In this document: positions 1 to 6,913 of the stretch, piece after piece
Position numbering within the stretch: position 1 is the stretch's first letter
How the letters are laid out: the number at the start of each line of letters is the position of its first letter
DNA from: JAISJU01 sp031555675
GTDB lineage: Bacteria > Bacteroidota > Bacteroidia > Bacteroidales > Paludibacteraceae
DNA: 6,960 nt
Assembly (NCBI GenBank): GCA_031555675.1
Contig: JAVBUB010000050.1
Location: 1 to 6,960, forward strand
Reading direction: 5' to 3'
The notes under the pieces: generated by a model
The model's input: only the letters and a program-made list of their open reading frames with translations
Databases searched by the model: none
Told to the model about the DNA's origin: nothing
Program-made: the position numbers and the translations under genes

Positions 1-2434
1 AATGCAACTTTTCTGAGATGTAATCTTCGTAAAAGATAGTATTTTTGAGTTTTGATGTATATGGAATGGGAATAATACTCAATTGATTATAAGGTGCCAA
101 TGGTGGCTCGCACCAAAGGATATTGCCCGGTTTTTGATCCAATGTCCAGTCGCAAAATGGAATAATAACCGCTTCAAAATCCAACCCTTTTGATTTGTGG
201 ATGGTCATAATGCGGATGGCATTTTGTCCTTCCGGAGTAGAAATACTTCTGTTGTATCCGGTTGTCTCCCACCATTTCAGGAAGTTGTCGATATCCGCAT
301 TGTTATTGCTCACAAAATCGAAAACAACATCCTGAAAAGCTTGCAGGAATATATTATCGTTTTCTTTTTGCCCCAATTTAAATAGGCGGATAATTTCTTC
401 AATCATTTCAAACAAGGGCAAATGCTTGATGCTTTCGAGTTTTCTGGCAATATCTTCGTCAAAAATAGTATTATTGGAGAAATAATATTGTAAGGCTTCT
501 TCTGCCGCTAATTGCTTGATGTGTGTTAGATATTCACAGGCTACGATGGATTCATTGATTTCATCGTTGGTGTTAATAAAATAGTAAAGCAGGCTCAGGA
601 TGAATTTTACATTACTGGAGTTGGAAATCAACAATGCTTCATCCGAAATAATATCATATTGATAGGTGTTATCGGTTTGTTGCTTTTTGTAGTCGAGCAG
701 ATAATTGGCTACCATTTTACCTTCTTCCTTGGTGCGCACCAATACGGCTATATCTTTGAGTTGAAAGTGATTGTTTTGCAGTTGTTGCAATGCCGCAGGA
801 ATTTTTGTTAAGGTAATTTCTTTCCAATTTTGCTCCTCTTCCTTGTTGATAAACTTTATTTGTACATGTCCATTGCCTTGTTTGTTGGGTGGAAGTTTCT
901 GGAAAAGTGATTGATAAGCATTCCTTATTTTTTCTTTGATACGTTGTCCGTCTGATTCCGATGGAATATCGTTGTTTAGCTCAGTTTGCAAAATAGTAGA
1001 GGCAACGGTAAAAAATGCGTTATTGAAATCGACGATATTCTTTTTGCTTCGCCAGTTGGTATCAAGTGTTTCCTGATGTATTTCTTCTTTCCGGAAATCT
1101 TGTTCCAACTGTTCATCCAATAATTTCCAGTCGGAATTCCGCCAACGGTAAATACTTTGTTTTACGTCACCTACAATCAGGTTTTCCTTGTTTTGAGCCA
1201 AACTGTTTTTTACCAATGGGTAAAAATTCTTCCATTGCATAGAGGATGTATCCTGAAATTCGTCGATCATGTAATGGTCGATATATACGCCTGTTTTTTC
1301 ATACACAAAAGGCGTATCGTTATCGTCGATAATTTTATTTAGCAGGCTGTTGCTATCGGACAGAAGCATCAGGTTTTTCTCTTCCAGATAAGCTTTTACC
1401 TGTTTGTCTATATCGGATAAAATACCCAAGGTGTAAATATTCTGGATAATGTATTTAATAGACAGGTATTGCCTGATGTGTGATTGATGAAAATCTACTA
1501 GTTCATTGATACATTCATTTAATCCGTTATGATAAGCATTTTCGATAGATGAAATGATATTGGCCGACGTCGTTTTCGTGTACCAATTATCCAGATTGTT
1601 GGGTAGGGCGATAAACGTATTGGTAAGTTCTTCTACATCTCCCTCTTTTATCTTGTGCAGTTTATTAAAAGCCGAACGTACTCCTTGTTTGAAGTCGGTG
1701 GTTTTTAAGCTGTTTTTTTCTATGATCCCAAGGGATTTTTCGGACAAGGTTTTCAGGTTGGTTTCAAATTCTTTTTTGATACCATAGAGTTTTTCCCTGT
1801 ATTTTTTGATGAACTCTTTATCTTGCAATTTTTCGTATACATCGTTGATGAAAGTGGCATATTTTTCTTTGAATAATTCGTTGGATAGTTTTTGAATGTC
1901 ATTGCGTATTTTCCAGTTTCCGCCTTGTTCTATTCTTTCTTCCGAAAATTGAGTGAGCCATAGGAGCAGTTGCTTGTGTTCGCTCTTGTCTAATTCGTAC
2001 ATCATGCGGTCGATCGCCGCAGATAGAATTTTATCTTTGTCTAGTTCTATATTATAACCGCCTTGTAATCCGATTTCACGGGTAAACGAACGTATCACTT
2101 GTTGAAAAAAACGGTCGATGGTACTGATGGCAAAGCGGGAGTAATCGTGTAATATATTTATTAGAATTTGTTTGGCTTTTTCTCTTACGGCTTCTTCGGA
2201 AAGAGAGAATTTTTCACTCAATTTTTTTAAATGATCCGATTGCTCTCCGGAAGCGAGTTTATCTAATTCGAGCAATATCCGCGACTTCATTTCGTCGGTA
2301 GCCTTGTTGGTAAAGGTTACGGCCAAAATGTTACGATGGGGTTGTTTGTTATTTTCAAATAACAACTCCAGGTATTGGGCGGTTAACCTGTATGTTTTAC
2401 CGGAACCGGCAGAGGCGCGATAGATATTAAGCAT
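1..2434 (-). CDS. RecB/AddA-family UvrD-type DNA helicase (C-terminus beyond window)
   Basis: Superfamily 1A helicase of the RecB/AddA type, which unwinds broken DNA ends for recombinational repair. The frame is open from ATG at 2434 to the window edge, giving 811 codons. Visible motifs are Walker A ASAGSGKT (residues 7-14), motif Ia around VTFTNKATDEMK (39-50), Walker B MIDEFQDTS (389-397), motif III GDVKQSIYRWR (422-432), motif IV-like DTNWRSKKNI (458-467), VLVRT in the second RecA-like domain, and motif V MTIHKSKGLDFE (743-754). The long alpha-helical stretch between motifs Ia and II is the usual 1B/2B-type insertion of this family. Relatives in this phylum run to roughly 1050-1100 residues, so motif VI and any PD-(D/E)XK nuclease domain lie outside the window; whether this is a RecB/AddA nuclease or a helicase alone cannot be decided here. 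The start is supported because Walker A begins at residue 7, as usual in these proteins. It lies 9 bp after the SUI1 stop, so co-transcription is likely. Confidence 0.93.
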   Translation of the reverse strand, partial: MLNIYRASAGSGKTYRLTAQYLELLFENNKQPHRNILAVTFTNKATDEMKSRILLELDKLASGEQSDHLKKLSEKFSLSEEAVREKAKQILINILHDYSRFAISTIDRFFQQVIRSFTREIGLQGGYNIELDKDKILSAAIDRMMYELDKSEHKQLLLWLTQFSEERIEQGGNWKIRNDIQKLSNELFKEKYATFINDVYEKLQDKEFIKKYREKLYGIKKEFETNLKTLSEKSLGIIEKNSLKTTDFKQGVRSAFNKLHKIKEGDVEELTNTFIALPNNLDNWYTKTTSANIISSIENAYHNGLNECINELVDFHQSHIRQYLSIKYIIQNIYTLGILSDIDKQVKAYLEEKNLMLLSDSNSLLNKIIDDNDTPFVYEKTGVYIDHYMIDEFQDTSSMQWKNFYPLVKNSLAQNKENLIVGDVKQSIYRWRNSDWKLLDEQLEQDFRKEEIHQETLDTNWRSKKNIVDFNNAFFTVASTILQTELNNDIPSESDGQRIKEKIRNAYQSLFQKLPPNKQGNGHVQIKFINKEEEQNWKEITLTKIPAALQQLQNNHFQLKDIAVLVRTKEEGKMVANYLLDYKKQQTDNTYQYDIISDEALLISNSSNVKFILSLLYYFINTNDEINESIVACEYLTHIKQLAAEEALQYYFSNNTIFDEDIARKLESIKHLPLFEMIEEIIRLFKLGQKENDNIFLQAFQDVVFDFVSNNNADIDNFLKWWETTGYNRSISTPEGQNAIRIMTIHKSKGLDFEAVIIPFCDWTLDQKPGNILWCEPPLAPYNQLSIIPIPYTSKLKNTIFYEDYISEKLH

Positions 2435-2443
2435 AATTTAGGG

Positions 2444-2782
2444 CTATATTTTCCTTGTTTTGTGTCCCATTTCATTTAATAGGGTTTCTACTTTGTTTCG
2501 TACATCGCCCTGGATAAGAATTTCGCCATCGCGGCAAGAACCGCCGCTGCCGCATTTTACTTTCAGGGTTTTGGCCAGTTTTTCCAAATCATCGTCATTC
2601 CCATCAAATCCGGTAATGAGTGTCGCTACTTTTCCTTTTTCTCGTTTATCGAGTTCAATACGCAAATGTTGTTTCTTGGCTGGTTTCGTTTCTGCGTCTT
2701 TTTTTGCATGGATGTCGGCTATTGCCTTTTTATCTTCTTCTGAAAGGGAATTTTGTAAGAGGTCTTTCCAGTCGGTTTTCAT
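2444..2782 (-). CDS. yciH: SUI1/eIF1-family translation factor (YciH-like)
   Basis: A 112-residue protein with a charged, lysine-rich N-terminal tail (1-38) followed by a SUI1 domain (about 39-110). Family hallmarks are the basic strand LDKREKGKVATLITGF (44-59), KCGSGGS (76-82) and GEILIQGD (86-93), ending in a helix with GHKTRKI. SUI1 proteins resemble eukaryotic eIF1, which acts on the small ribosomal subunit in start-codon selection; the bacterial homologue YciH is thought to act in initiation fidelity or stress translation, and its role in this phylum is not well known. The length suits the bacterial form. ATG at 2782 is the natural start: the TAA of the rhuM remnant lies only 4 bp upstream (TAATCATATG). 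The gene therefore has no leader of its own and must be transcribed from within or upstream of the broken rhuM. The helicase gene follows after 9 bp. Confidence 0.92.
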   Translation of the reverse strand: MKTDWKDLLQNSLSEEDKKAIADIHAKKDAETKPAKKQHLRIELDKREKGKVATLITGFDGNDDDLEKLAKTLKVKCGSGGSCRDGEILIQGDVRNKVETLLNEMGHKTRKI

Positions 2783-2786
2783 ATGA

Positions 2787-3221
2787 TTATGATTTTAATT
2801 TCATTTTTAGTTTTTCAATTTCTTTATCGAAATCAGAAATAATTTTCTGAGTCTTGTTAAATTCATTGTATTCGGCAATAGCTTTTTTGTCAGCTTCCAA
2901 TTTTGATATTTTGCCTTTTCCCTCAAGTATTTTATATTCATTGAAGTTGAGAAACCTGTTTACACTTTCGGACAATTGCTCCATAGTAAAGGTTGTCTCA
3001 CGTTCCAATAAGCGTTCAATATAATCAAAATACCCACTGATAGTTCTTTCCAGACTTTTTACTTCATTTTCTTGCAAGTAATTTTTGGCAACAATAACAT
3101 CAGATTTTAAAATACGACCTTCGGGAGAATGCTTCCATGATGTCAAGCCCATATTTCCTTTGAATTTATCAGCAGTTTTGTATATTATTTCTGCAGCAGT
3201 TTTTCCGGTAATAGCGTGTAG
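2787..3221 (-). pseudogene. rhuM: RhuM-family protein, C-terminal fragment
   Basis: C-terminal part of a RhuM-family protein (Virulence_RhuM, named from a Salmonella pathogenicity island; molecular function not established). Read from about 3221, the frame gives LHAITGKTAAEIIYKTAD, then NMGLTSWKHSPEGRILKSD and VAKNYLQENEVKSLERTISG, which follow the family's conserved C-terminal half; a lysine/glutamate-rich, coiled-coil-like tail ends at 2787. The first ATG in frame is at 3152, so any translated product would be 121 residues and would miss the AAEII segment. A TAA in this frame at 3225-3227 and the different frame of the upstream fragment show that it is disconnected from its N-terminus. The central part of the family (the YNLDxII...GYRV...FRIWAT region) is absent. 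I am confident of the family from recalled conserved segments, not from a search. Its last codon lies 4 bp before the SUI1 start. Confidence 0.82.
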
Positions 3222-3454
3222 TTCTTACCGTCAGATGCAGTTATTCGAATTTTTCGAATAACTGAAATTTCATCTAATTCCCCATTTCTAAAAACTTCTT
3301 TTAAATGATAATTGATGGTATTGGTTTCAACTCCATATAATTCAGCCATGGCTTTTTGAGTAAGCCACAGTGTTTCGTCTTCCAAGCGGACTTCTACTTT
3401 TATTTCGCCGGATGGTGCAGTGTATAGAACAAATTTATTTGTATCGAAAGTCAT
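3185..3454 (-). pseudogene. rhuM: RhuM-family protein, N-terminal fragment
   Basis: N-terminal part of the same RhuM-family gene. Residues 1-79 show the family's opening: a short strand region (FVLYTAPSGEIKVEVRLEDE), then LWLTQKAMAELYGVETNTINYHLKEVF (29-55), which looks like a helix-turn-helix or KilA-N-like DNA-binding segment, then ELDEISVIRKIRITASDGKNY. After Tyr79 the frame runs into ten unrelated residues (TLLPEKLLQK) and stops at 3185-3187. Those same bases, read in a different frame, encode the family's AITGKTAAEII segment, so the frame break lies at about 3213-3224. Intact relatives are roughly 330 residues; the two pieces here total about 220, so something like 110 residues have been deleted from the middle (estimate from memory of the family length). 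The gene is divergent from the zeta-toxin-like gene, with about 100 bp between the starts. Confidence 0.82.
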
Positions 3455-3468
3455 GTTTATTTTTTATT

Positions 3469-3497
3469 CAAAAATAAGAAAAATCGGAGAATGAAAG
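3469..3497 (-). promoter_or_regulatory. Possible Bacteroidota-type promoter for the rhuM remnant
   Basis: On the minus strand, TATTTTTG (3476 down to 3469) matches the Bacteroidota -7 box TAnnTTTG fully and lies 14 bp before the rhuM ATG at 3454. A TTTC (3497-3494) stands 17 bp upstream in place of the usual TTTG at about 19-21 bp, so the -33 box is weak. If active, it would also supply transcripts to the SUI1 and helicase genes downstream. In such AT-rich DNA a chance match is possible. Confidence 0.33.
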
Positions 3498-3554
3498 TTG
3501 ATTTCTTGATATTAAGATTAAACTTTTTTTATTTTCTTTGTTAATCGAAATTTG

Positions 3555-3980
3555 ATGAATATGCAAAATCTTTATATCATAAGCGGATGTAATGGTGCCG
3601 GTAAAACAACGGCATCTTATACAATTTTGCCAGAATTACTTGATTGCAGAGAATTTGTAAATGCTGATGAAATAGCCGAAGGTTTATTACCCTTTCAACC
3701 TGAGAAAATGGCAATTGAAGCGGGACGTATAATGCTTGTCCGTATTGATGAATTATTGTGTAAGAAAGAAGATTTTGCTTTTGAAACAACGTTGGCTACC
3801 AAATCTTATGTTCAAACGATTAAAAGAGCGAAGGAATCGGGATGTCAGGTAACTTTATTCATAAATATATTTTTGATTTTTTTTCCAACCTGTAAATTCA
3901 CTTGTTCCAAAAATCCTCTTAGCCGTTTAACAAAACAACCAAGAGGATTTGAAAATATGAAAAAAGAAAAGAATTTTTAA
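3555..3980 (+). pseudogene. Zeta-toxin-like P-loop kinase (COG4185 type), C-terminally truncated
   Basis: N-terminal half of a zeta-toxin/COG4185-type P-loop kinase. Family members are ATP-dependent kinases; characterised zeta toxins phosphorylate UDP-N-acetylglucosamine and block cell-wall synthesis. Seen here are NLYIISGCNGAGKTTAS with Walker A GCNGAGKT (residues 11-18 counting from ATG 3555), EFVNADEIAEGL (about 34-45), EAGRIML and the DFAFETTLATKSYV segment. Similarity stops after GCQVTLFI (near 3865); relatives continue for another 80-90 residues with FWLNS-like and GGHNIP-like motifs carrying catalytic arginines. The last 35 or so residues are K/F-rich and resemble translated spacer DNA. 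ATG 3555 and ATG 3561 are both possible starts; 3561 gives the family's usual start, M-x-NLYII. No antitoxin-sized gene precedes it, as the roughly 100-bp gap to rhuM is too small. Its TAA (3978-3980) overlaps the clpC stop on the other strand. The product is probably inactive. Confidence 0.8.
3911..3950 (-). terminator. Candidate terminator hairpin downstream of clpC
   Basis: Perfect 10-bp inverted repeat AAATCCTCTT (3911-3920) and AAGAGGATTT (3941-3950) with a 20-base spacer. It begins 27 bp past the clpC stop. On the minus strand the second arm runs into ATTTTTGG, a short T-tract, so it may end clpC transcription. On the plus strand it lies inside the aberrant tail of the toxin-like frame and no T-run follows. 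The long loop and AT-rich stem make it a weak terminator at best. Confidence 0.35.
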
Positions 3981-6541
3981 TTTTCGCGTGCAGTACCCAC
4001 TTGTGATGAATCCAATGATTTTTTATCTTTTTTGGATTTGATTACCTCGGATACAATTTTTTGGTTTTCCTTATCGAAATCGACTTTAATGGTGTCGCCT
4101 TCTTTAATGGACGATTTGATAATCATTTCGGCCATTTCGTCTTCCAGGTATTTCTGTATGGCTCTTTTCAACGGACGGGCACCAAATTGAACATCATATC
4201 CTTTGGAAGCGATAAACGATTTGGCGTCTTCTGTTAATTCCATTTTGTAGCCCAATGCTTCTATACGTTGATAGAAACCTTTTAATTCCAGGTCGATAAT
4301 TTTGTAAATGCTTTCTTTGCTGAGTTGATCAAACATGATTACATCATCAATACGATTCAAAAACTCAGGAGCAAAAGCCCTGTTTAGTGCTTTTTGAATA
4401 ACCGAACGCGAAAAATCTTTATCATCTTCGGGAGTTGCGTTGGTTGAGAAACCTACACCTTTACCGAAATCTTTCAATTGACGTGTACCAATGTTGGATG
4501 TCATGATGATGATCGTATTTTTGAAGTCGATGCGGCGTCCTAAACTGTCGGTTAAGCGACCTTCGTCCAATACTTGCAGTAACAGGTTGAATACATCCGG
4601 GTGCGCTTTTTCTATCTCATCCAACAATAGAATAGAGTAGGGTTTGCGACGTACTTTTTCGGTTAACTGTCCGCCTTCTTCGTAACCTACGTACCCCGGA
4701 GGTGCTCCGATTAAGCGCGAAACACTGAATTTTTCCATGTATTCGCTCATATCAATGCGGATTAAGGCATCTGTGCTATCGAACATCAGTTGCGCCAACT
4801 CTTTGGCCAAATGTGTTTTCCCTACACCTGTTGGTCCAAGGAATATAAATGTGCCAATGGGTTTATTAGGATCTTTCAAACCAATGCGGTTACGTTGAAT
4901 GGCTTTTACCACTTTGTCTACCGCTTCGTCTTGTCCGATGATACGGTTTTTAAGCTCGTCTTTCATTTGAAGCAGCTTGGTGCCTTCAGCCTGTGCTACC
5001 CGTTGAATTGGTACACCGGACATCATGGCTACTACTTCTGCTACTTTTTCTTCGTCTACCGTTTGGCGATTTTGTTGCAGTTCTTCTTCCCACTTTGTTT
5101 TAGCAGCATTGAGTTCCGCTACATATTTTTTATGGGTATCTCTCAATTCTGCTGCCAATTCGTAGTTTTGACGTTTGATGGCTGCCAGTTTTTCTACTTC
5201 GTTATCAGCAATTTTCTGTTCAATATTTTCGATAATTTCCGGCACAACAATGTTGGAGATATGAACACGTGAACCTGCTTCGTCGAGCGCGTCAATAGCT
5301 TTATCGGGGAAATTACGGTCGCTGATGTAGCGGTCGGTTAATTTCACACAGGCTTCAAGCGCTTCATCCGTATAGAATACATTATGATGATCTTCGTAGC
5401 GCGCTTTGATATTTTTCAAGATTTGCAACGTTTCTTCCGCGGTAGTCGGATTCACCATAATCTTTTGAAAACGGCGTTCCAATGCGCCGTCTTTTTCGAT
5501 ATTCTGACGGTATTCGTCCAAAGTAGTAGCTCCGATACATTGAATTTCTCCCCTGGCCAATGCCGGTTTTAGCATGTTGGCGGCGTCAAGAGAGCCTGCT
5601 GCTCCTCCGGCTCCTACAATGGTATGTATTTCATCGATAAAGAGTATTACATCGGGATTTTTGGATAATTCATTCAAAATAGCTTTGATACGTTCTTCAA
5701 ATTGTCCGCGATATTTGGTACCTGCTACAATCGAAGCCATATCCAATGATATCACACGTTTGTCAAACAAAACCCTGGATACTTTGCGTTGCACAATACG
5801 CAAGGCAAGTCCTTCTACAATAGCCGATTTTCCTACACCGGGTTCTCCGATCAGCACGGGATTATTCTTTTTACGGCGGCTCAGGATTTGTGCCAATCGT
5901 TCAATTTCTACTTCTCGTCCAACCACAGGATCTAAAATGCCTTCTTGCGCGGCTTTGGTAATATCTGTGCCAAAATTGTCAAGAGTAGGAGTGTCATTGG
6001 CAGTTTTCTTATTGCCTTGTGACATATTTTCACTCTGAGATTTCGGACCTTCTCCAAACGGCATCCCGTCTTCCTCTTCATCATCATTGTTAAATGCGGC
6101 TCCGGAGCGAATGTCGTTTCTTTCTTCCATATAGTGTTTAATGACATCGTATGTTATGTTTTGTTCATTTAATATTTTGCTGGACAGATTATATTTGTCG
6201 CGTAACAAAGCCCGTAACAGATGTTCCGCGTCTGCCGGTTCACTATTGAAAGTACGGGCTTCCAATAACAATAGTTTTAGTACCTTTTCCGTCGTTTTCA
6301 GTAAGGGTAGTTCTATGGCAGATACTTGTCCGCTTGTACGAACCAGTGATTCTATGGTTTGTTTTACTTTTATGAGGTCGATGTTTAAAGTAACCAAAAA
6401 ATCTACGGCGTTGTTTTCGCCATCGCGTAAAATGCCGAGTAACAGATGTTCCGGACCTATGTAATTATTGCCAAGGCGTTCTGCTTCTTCTTTGGCATAG
6501 TCTAATATTTCATTCACTTTTTGTGAAAAATTGATATCCAT
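3977..6541 (-). CDS. clpC: ATP-dependent Clp protease ATP-binding subunit ClpC
   Basis: Complete 854-residue Hsp100 unfoldase that feeds proteins into ClpP in the cytoplasm. Domains in order: two Clp_N repeats (about 3-65 and 78-140); an acidic, low-complexity linker (151-185, with DDEEEDG); NBD1 with Walker A GEPGVGKS (232-239), pore loop KYRG (276-279), Walker B VILFIDEIH (298-306) and arginine pair RR (356-357); a short middle domain with a UVR-like helix (about 447-472), the ClpC mark distinguishing it from ClpB with its much longer coiled coil; NBD2 with Walker A GPTGVGKT (569-576), pore loop GYVG (616-619), Walker B ILLLDEIEK (637-645), sensor-1 TSN (681-683) and sensor-2 GAR (787-789). 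VGF (696-698) in NBD2 is the expected ClpP-docking tripeptide. A lysine-rich C-terminal tail follows. All catalytic residues are intact. No other gene lies immediately upstream within the window, so it is probably transcribed from its own promoter. Confidence 0.98.
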   Translation of the reverse strand: MDINFSQKVNEILDYAKEEAERLGNNYIGPEHLLLGILRDGENNAVDFLVTLNIDLIKVKQTIESLVRTSGQVSAIELPLLKTTEKVLKLLLLEARTFNSEPADAEHLLRALLRDKYNLSSKILNEQNITYDVIKHYMEERNDIRSGAAFNNDDEEEDGMPFGEGPKSQSENMSQGNKKTANDTPTLDNFGTDITKAAQEGILDPVVGREVEIERLAQILSRRKKNNPVLIGEPGVGKSAIVEGLALRIVQRKVSRVLFDKRVISLDMASIVAGTKYRGQFEERIKAILNELSKNPDVILFIDEIHTIVGAGGAAGSLDAANMLKPALARGEIQCIGATTLDEYRQNIEKDGALERRFQKIMVNPTTAEETLQILKNIKARYEDHHNVFYTDEALEACVKLTDRYISDRNFPDKAIDALDEAGSRVHISNIVVPEIIENIEQKIADNEVEKLAAIKRQNYELAAELRDTHKKYVAELNAAKTKWEEELQQNRQTVDEEKVAEVVAMMSGVPIQRVAQAEGTKLLQMKDELKNRIIGQDEAVDKVVKAIQRNRIGLKDPNKPIGTFIFLGPTGVGKTHLAKELAQLMFDSTDALIRIDMSEYMEKFSVSRLIGAPPGYVGYEEGGQLTEKVRRKPYSILLLDEIEKAHPDVFNLLLQVLDEGRLTDSLGRRIDFKNTIIIMTSNIGTRQLKDFGKGVGFSTNATPEDDKDFSRSVIQKALNRAFAPEFLNRIDDVIMFDQLSKESIYKIIDLELKGFYQRIEALGYKMELTEDAKSFIASKGYDVQFGARPLKRAIQKYLEDEMAEMIIKSSIKEGDTIKVDFDKENQKIVSEVIKSKKDKKSLDSSQVGTAREN

Positions 6542-6548
6542 TTTTACA

Positions 6549-6554
6549 CTTCCT
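6549..6554 (-). promoter_or_regulatory. Shine-Dalgarno-like AGGAAG before clpC
   Basis: On the minus strand AGGAAG (6554-6549) stands 7 bases before the clpC ATG, within the purine-rich GAAAGGAAG. Such sites are unusual in Bacteroidota, where A-rich leaders are the rule and none of the other genes here has one. It supports the 6541 start. Confidence 0.45.
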
Positions 6555-6671
6555 TTCTTTGATTTATAGATAAAGTTACAAAAAATGTGCCATATATTTT
6601 ACATAACAATAATGCGGATAAAAGGTTTTTTAAATACAGGTTTGTAAATGTTTTTTAAGAAATGTCGAAAT

Positions 6672-6694
6672 ATGAAATAAGATATTTATTTCAT
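6672..6694. repeat. 9-bp perfect hairpin
   Basis: ATGAAATAA (6672-6680) and TTATTTCAT (6686-6694) are exact reverse complements around the 5-base loop GATAT. Its right arm abuts the left arm of the larger inverted repeat starting at 6695. It could be an operator-like palindrome upstream of clpC, though in DNA this AT-rich chance is a real possibility. Confidence 0.5.
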
Positions 6695-6846
6695 GATATT
6701 GATAGATATTGATTGAATATAATTCGACTATTTTTCGCAATGACATAATTAAAATAGATTTTATTTATGTTCATTGCTTAACGAAATACTTGATATTTGC
6801 CTCTGACAATTTAATGTCTCAATATCAATAAATATCTATCAATATC
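6695..6846. repeat. Inverted repeat pair enclosing about 108 bp
   Basis: The left arm 6695-6716 and right arm 6825-6846 are reverse complements over 22 bases with one mismatch (6711 against 6830). The core is GATATTGATAGATATT (6695-6710), exactly matched by AATATCTATCAATATC (6831-6846). The arms enclose 6717-6824, which contains no gene. This could be a small non-autonomous element, but I found no matching target-site duplication at its borders. Confidence 0.6.
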
Positions 6847-6865
6847 TTAATATCAATGAATATCT
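6821..6865. repeat. Imperfect direct repeat of 17 bp, 28-bp period
   Basis: AATATCAATAAATATCT (6821-6837) recurs as AATATCAATGAATATCT (6849-6865), 16 of 17 identical. The segment between carries further AATATC units (6831, 6841), so the stretch 6821-6865 is a small array of AATATC-centred words. It overlaps the right arm of the inverted repeat. Confidence 0.6.
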
Positions 6866-6878
6866 CAATGTCCGATTT

Positions 6879-6913
6879 TATTCGTCGTCCAACTTTAAGT
6901 CGGACGACGAATA
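6879..6913. repeat. Strong 12-bp hairpin with GC-rich core
   Basis: TATTCGTCGTCC (6879-6890) and GGACGACGAATA (6902-6913) are perfect reverse complements around an 11-base loop. It is the most stable structure visible in the region and stands out by its GC-rich arms in AT-rich DNA. Neither strand has a T-run after it, so it is not a standard intrinsic terminator. GTCCGATTT (6870-6878) can pair with AAGTCGGAC (6897-6905) instead, eight Watson-Crick pairs and one G-T, which would exclude the main stem. Confidence 0.65.

Noticed and set aside
2460..2786. Plus-strand open frame opposite the SUI1 gene
   Set aside because: The minus strand encodes an unmistakable SUI1 domain; the plus frame is Ser/Phe-rich shadow sequence.
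3512..3540. Possible promoter for the toxin-like gene (TTTC, 17 bp, TTTCTTTG)
   Set aside because: It lacks the TA of the -7 box, and its spacing and -33 box are poor; in this T-rich stretch it is not distinguishable from chance.
4790..5272. Plus-strand open frame of 160 codons opposite clpC
   Set aside because: It is antisense to the M-domain and NBD2 region of a clear clpC; the product is Phe/Cys/Tyr-rich with no domain, as expected of a shadow frame.
5574..6038. Plus-strand open frame of 154 codons opposite clpC NBD1
   Set aside because: It is antisense to highly conserved clpC sequence, with no leader or recognisable product.
6821..6865. Possible CRISPR-like array
   Set aside because: There are only two 17-bp copies with an 11-bp gap made of the same words; there are no true spacers and no cas genes.
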